Shown piece after piece: positions 4,781 through 7,018 of a stretch of 7,018 bases of DNA. How positions within the stretch are numbered: the first letter of the stretch is position 1; the number at the start of each line of letters is the position of its first letter. Made by a program: the position numbers and the translations under genes. Source of the stretch: Actinomycetota bacterium (GTDB lineage Bacteria > Actinomycetota > Thermoleophilia > Gaiellales > Gaiellaceae). The notes below the pieces were generated by a model that saw only the letters and a list, made by a program, of their open reading frames with translations, was not told where the DNA came from and made no database searches. The DNA is taken from contig JACDGR010000177.1 in assembly GCA_013821525.1 (NCBI GenBank), positions 1-7,018 on the forward strand, in the 5' to 3' direction.

Positions 4781-6459
4781 GTCGCCCTAGCACAAGCGTC
4801 AGGCCGCCCAAGGTCGAGATCCTGTTCAACGGTGACCCAACGCCGCTTGGTCATCTTGGGATCGAATCGATCGAGACCCAGCTTCACGCAAACCGCATCC
4901 CATCGGCCCGGCTCGCGTTCAAGCCTTTCGAGGGAGACCACGCGGCGCTCGTGTCGCTCGAGCGGGACATGAAGCGCTGTGCAGAAGGCGTGGAGATCCT
5001 AATTCGCTTCGGCCCGGACGATGTTCTTTTTTGCGGGACCGTTGTGTCTCAGCAACTTCTCGTGCGCCGCCGCCGCATCGAGCTTGTGCTGAAAGCTCGT
5101 CATGCGCTCTTCAAACTCACGTCTGTGCCTCGAACGGCGGTCTACTCCGGAAGGACTGATGAGGCGATCGTTCGGGATATCCTGAAACGTCACGAAGTTC
5201 CGGCCAGGACCATTCAGGGTCTTGCGGTCGAGTGCGAGCAGGCAGTTCAGTTCCGGACGTCCGACTGGTCCTTCCTCAAGCAGAGGCTGCAGAAGTACGC
5301 GGTGTGGCTGCTGCCGAGCCTGAGAGCGCTCGAGATCGTCGCCCCTGAGCTGAAGCCGAAGGCTGACCATGTCATCCGGCCTGATCATTTCGACATTGAC
5401 GCAGGCAGTCTCGAATCAGCGACGTGGAACTATCGCGTGCTGCCAACCCGGCGAATTGCACATTCCAGCTGGCAAATAGCTCAGCAGGAAATGTCCACTC
5501 CGCGTCCGGCGGGGGCGGTCAGGATCGGCCGAGGAGGTCTCGATCCGGCAGGTCTACATGTCGCCGATGAGAGCGGCTGGTCGGAATTTCATGACGAGGA
5601 CATGACTGCAGCCGAGGAGAATGATCTCGGTCACGCAAACCTGCTTACCTCACACCTGGCGAGCCTGTCGCTTGCCTTCGTCACCGTGGGCACCACGCTC
5701 TACGCACTGGGCCAGACTATCCAGACCGAGGGCTTCCATGGTCGCTGTGATGGCGCGGCATTGGTAAGCGGCGTGGAACATCATCTTCGTCCGAACCACT
5801 GGCGAACGACGGTTTCGATCGGCAGCGAAGCGGGGGTGCTGGAAGATCGCCCGTCTCGCTACGCGATCGGCGCCATCCATACGGGAACGATCGGGCCGCG
5901 CGTGGATGATCCCAAGTCCCTCGGACGGCTGCCCGTCAAACTGCCGGTGTTCGGTCCGGACGCGGCAGCCTTGTGGGCTCGACCGATGGCGCCGTTCGCA
6001 AGCAAGTCGACGGGATTCGTCTTCCAACCGCAGCCAGGCGACGAGGTCGTGGTCGGCTTTGCCAGCGGCTATGAGAGCGAGCCCGTCATTCTCGGGTCGC
6101 TATACAATCCCAAACACCCGGTGCCGCTCGACGAAGCGAACGGCGAGCAGGGGATTGTTTTCGCCGCCGGCGATCACCGCCAGGCAATCATATTCAATAC
6201 GACCGAGAAGCGCCTTGTCGTCGAGACCAGCAACGGAAGCCTGACGCTCGGCACGGAAATCTTCCTCAAACGTCAGGGGGGTGCTGCCCTGACCCTGACA
6301 GAGGACGTCGCCATCGCGGGCGGGGCTGGGGACTTCACGTTCGACGGTGCAATGAAGGTCGAAGCGGAAACGCTGGAGTTCAAGGCGTCGGGTGCCACCA
6401 GGATAGCGGGCGCGACTGGCGTCAAGATCGTTGGACCTAGCATCGACCTAACCCGATGA
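4777..6459 (+). CDS. pvc8: VgrG-like central spike protein (Afp8/Pvc8-type; gp27/gp5 fusion)
   Basis: This 560-residue protein should form the trimeric spike at the centre of the baseplate. The first 350 or so residues are the gp27/gpD-like hub region, including the VEILFNGDPTPLG opening and the AVYSGRTDEAIVRDIL stretch. A gp5-type OB-fold follows at about 362-450, starting YAIGAIHTGTI and including GRLPVKLPVFGP, PQPGDEVVVGF and EPVILGSLYNPKHPVP (435-450), the signature ending of this domain. The last 110 residues are rich in short Gly/Thr/Val repeats (for example SNGSLTLG and GATRIAGATGVKIVG), as in the beta-helical needle. There is no lysozyme domain and no visible fused toxin domain. It starts at an ATG overlapping the stop of the LysM gene and is the last member of the overlap chain; a 15-base gap separates it from the gp25-like gene. 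Type VI VgrG is excluded by gene context. Confidence 0.93.
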   Translation: MSRPSTSVRPPKVEILFNGDPTPLGHLGIESIETQLHANRIPSARLAFKPFEGDHAALVSLERDMKRCAEGVEILIRFGPDDVLFCGTVVSQQLLVRRRRIELVLKARHALFKLTSVPRTAVYSGRTDEAIVRDILKRHEVPARTIQGLAVECEQAVQFRTSDWSFLKQRLQKYAVWLLPSLRALEIVAPELKPKADHVIRPDHFDIDAGSLESATWNYRVLPTRRIAHSSWQIAQQEMSTPRPAGAVRIGRGGLDPAGLHVADESGWSEFHDEDMTAAEENDLGHANLLTSHLASLSLAFVTVGTTLYALGQTIQTEGFHGRCDGAALVSGVEHHLRPNHWRTTVSIGSEAGVLEDRPSRYAIGAIHTGTIGPRVDDPKSLGRLPVKLPVFGPDAAALWARPMAPFASKSTGFVFQPQPGDEVVVGFASGYESEPVILGSLYNPKHPVPLDEANGEQGIVFAAGDHRQAIIFNTTEKRLVVETSNGSLTLGTEIFLKRQGGAALTLTEDVAIAGGAGDFTFDGAMKVEAETLEFKASGATRIAGATGVKIVGPSIDLTR

Positions 6460-6474
6460 ATCGAGAGAACGATA

Positions 6475-6894
6475 ATGGCTGAGATATTGAATGAGGTCTA
6501 CGGGATAGGATGGTCATTCCCCCCGAAATTCTCCGTGGCCAGCGGCGTTCTGATGACGGAGGGGCTGGAGGACGTCCGTCAGGGTATGTCCATTCTATTC
6601 CGGACGATTCCCGGCGAACGCGTGATGCGTCCTAGTTTCGGCTGTGAACTGCTTCCCATGCTGTTCGAGAACATTGACGACCAACTCGTGTCCGAACTCA
6701 CAACCGCGATCTCGGATTCGGTGCTGCGCCATGAGCCCCGTGTGGAGCTCGAGACCGTGAGCGCTGCTCCCGATCCCCAGTCGCCGGAGCGGCTCCGCGT
6801 GCTCTGCGTCTACCGTGCGCGAGGACACGACAAGCTCGATCGGATCACGGCGACGCTTGATGTGAATGGCGATGGCCAGATGGTGATGCCATGA
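6475..6894 (+). CDS. pvc9: gp25-like baseplate wedge protein (Afp9/Pvc9-type)
   Basis: This 139-residue member of the T4 gp25/GPW family forms part of the inner baseplate and, in T4 and type VI systems, starts sheath polymerisation. Characteristic elements are the GWSFPPKF N-terminus (12-19), the GLEDVRQGMSILFRT helix, the GERVMRPSFG motif (47-56) with the following CELLPMLFE, and the EPR core triad (87-89, in HEPRVEL) that contacts the sheath-side partners. Length is typical. It begins after a 15-base gap with only a weak purine-rich ribosome binding site (GAGAGAA), and ends overlapping the next ATG by 4 bp. No odd features are seen. Confidence 0.93.
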   Translation: MAEILNEVYGIGWSFPPKFSVASGVLMTEGLEDVRQGMSILFRTIPGERVMRPSFGCELLPMLFENIDDQLVSELTTAISDSVLRHEPRVELETVSAAPDPQSPERLRVLCVYRARGHDKLDRITATLDVNGDGQMVMP

Positions 6895-7018
6895 GAGGAC
6901 AGATCATCGTCGATGGCGATGCCGTCTCGTTCGAGCCGACCTTTGGGCAGCGGATCGTGACGCCAAGCGCTCCCGCCAGCGTCCGCGGAACCGGCCATGC
7001 TACGGTCGAGGGCCGACG
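6891..7018 (+). CDS. pvc10: Probable PAAR-like spike-tip protein (Afp10/Pvc10 position), 5' part only
   Basis: The first 42 codons are in the window, starting MRGQIIVDGDAVSFEPTFG at an ATG that overlaps the gp25 stop (ATGA) and running off the right edge without a stop. The visible part is rich in Gly, Val and Thr and reaches GTGHATVEGR, the kind of short beta-repeat seen in PAAR-type cone proteins of injection systems. Position directly after the gp25-like gene is where Afp10 and Pvc10 lie. In those systems the protein caps the spike trimer as a sharp, often metal-binding tip. The metal ligands and most of the domain are beyond the window, so the call rests mostly on synteny plus this short pattern. 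Confidence 0.65.
   Translation, partial: MRGQIIVDGDAVSFEPTFGQRIVTPSAPASVRGTGHATVEGR

Noticed and set aside
530..7018. Type VI secretion system
   Set aside because: The sheath is one gp18-like chain per gene rather than TssB/TssC, and tube and gene order follow Afp/PVC. No TssJ, TssL, TssM or ClpV gene is seen.
530..7018. Complete myophage or R-type tailocin
   Set aside because: Two tube paralogues, two sheath paralogues and the DUF5908-like and LysM genes in this order are eCIS traits. No head, lysis or P2-like tail genes are present.
1..7018. CRISPR arrays, tRNA or rRNA genes, rho-independent terminators
   Set aside because: I saw no regularly spaced direct repeats, no tRNA-like cloverleaf or rRNA pattern, and no GC-rich stem followed by a T-run in the gaps.

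Overview
The window holds the first part of an extracellular contractile injection system (eCIS) locus, the phage-tail-like family that includes the Serratia antifeeding prophage (Afp) and the Photorhabdus virulence cassette (PVC). It lies just inside the edge of an IS481-family insertion sequence. The cluster is GC-rich with compact, overlapping genes. The transposase N-terminus resembles copies I know from rhizobia and related Proteobacteria. An alphaproteobacterial or similar proteobacterial host is therefore plausible, but this is inference and the window contains no phylogenetic marker.

Layout. Positions 1-121 (minus strand) are the left end of an IS481-type element: the first 21 codons of its transposase and its upstream flank, abutting a CTAG-centred hexamer. 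Positions 128-529 have no convincing gene. They are more AT-rich than the cluster and hold two dyad sequences and a weak promoter candidate, so this is the likely control region. From 530 to the right edge every gene is on the plus strand in the order of an Afp/PVC core: inner tube 1 (530-979), sheath 1 (1023-2123), sheath 2 (2237-3466), inner tube 2 (3463-3921), a 54-residue DUF5908-like protein (3918-4082), a LysM-tailed baseplate/tube-initiation protein (4079-4780), a VgrG-like spike (4777-6459), a gp25-like baseplate protein (6475-6894) and the start of a probable PAAR-like spike-tip gene (6891 onward, cut by the window).

How the genes work together. By analogy with Afp and PVC, the two tube proteins build the inner tube. 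Sheath 1 forms most of the contractile sheath, and sheath 2 probably caps or modifies its baseplate end. The LysM protein, gp25-like protein and trimeric spike make the baseplate hub, and the PAAR-like protein sharpens the tip. The rest of a complete system (large baseplate proteins, fibre, tape measure, AAA+ ATPase, cap protein, toxin payloads) would be expected to the right. Genes from sheath 2 to the spike are chained by 4-bp stop/start overlaps, implying one translationally coupled message.

Main oddities: two sheath genes instead of the three in Afp and PVC; a 113-bp gap between them that is exactly filled by a 38-codon open frame of unknown meaning; and an insertion sequence directly upstream of the presumed promoter region.
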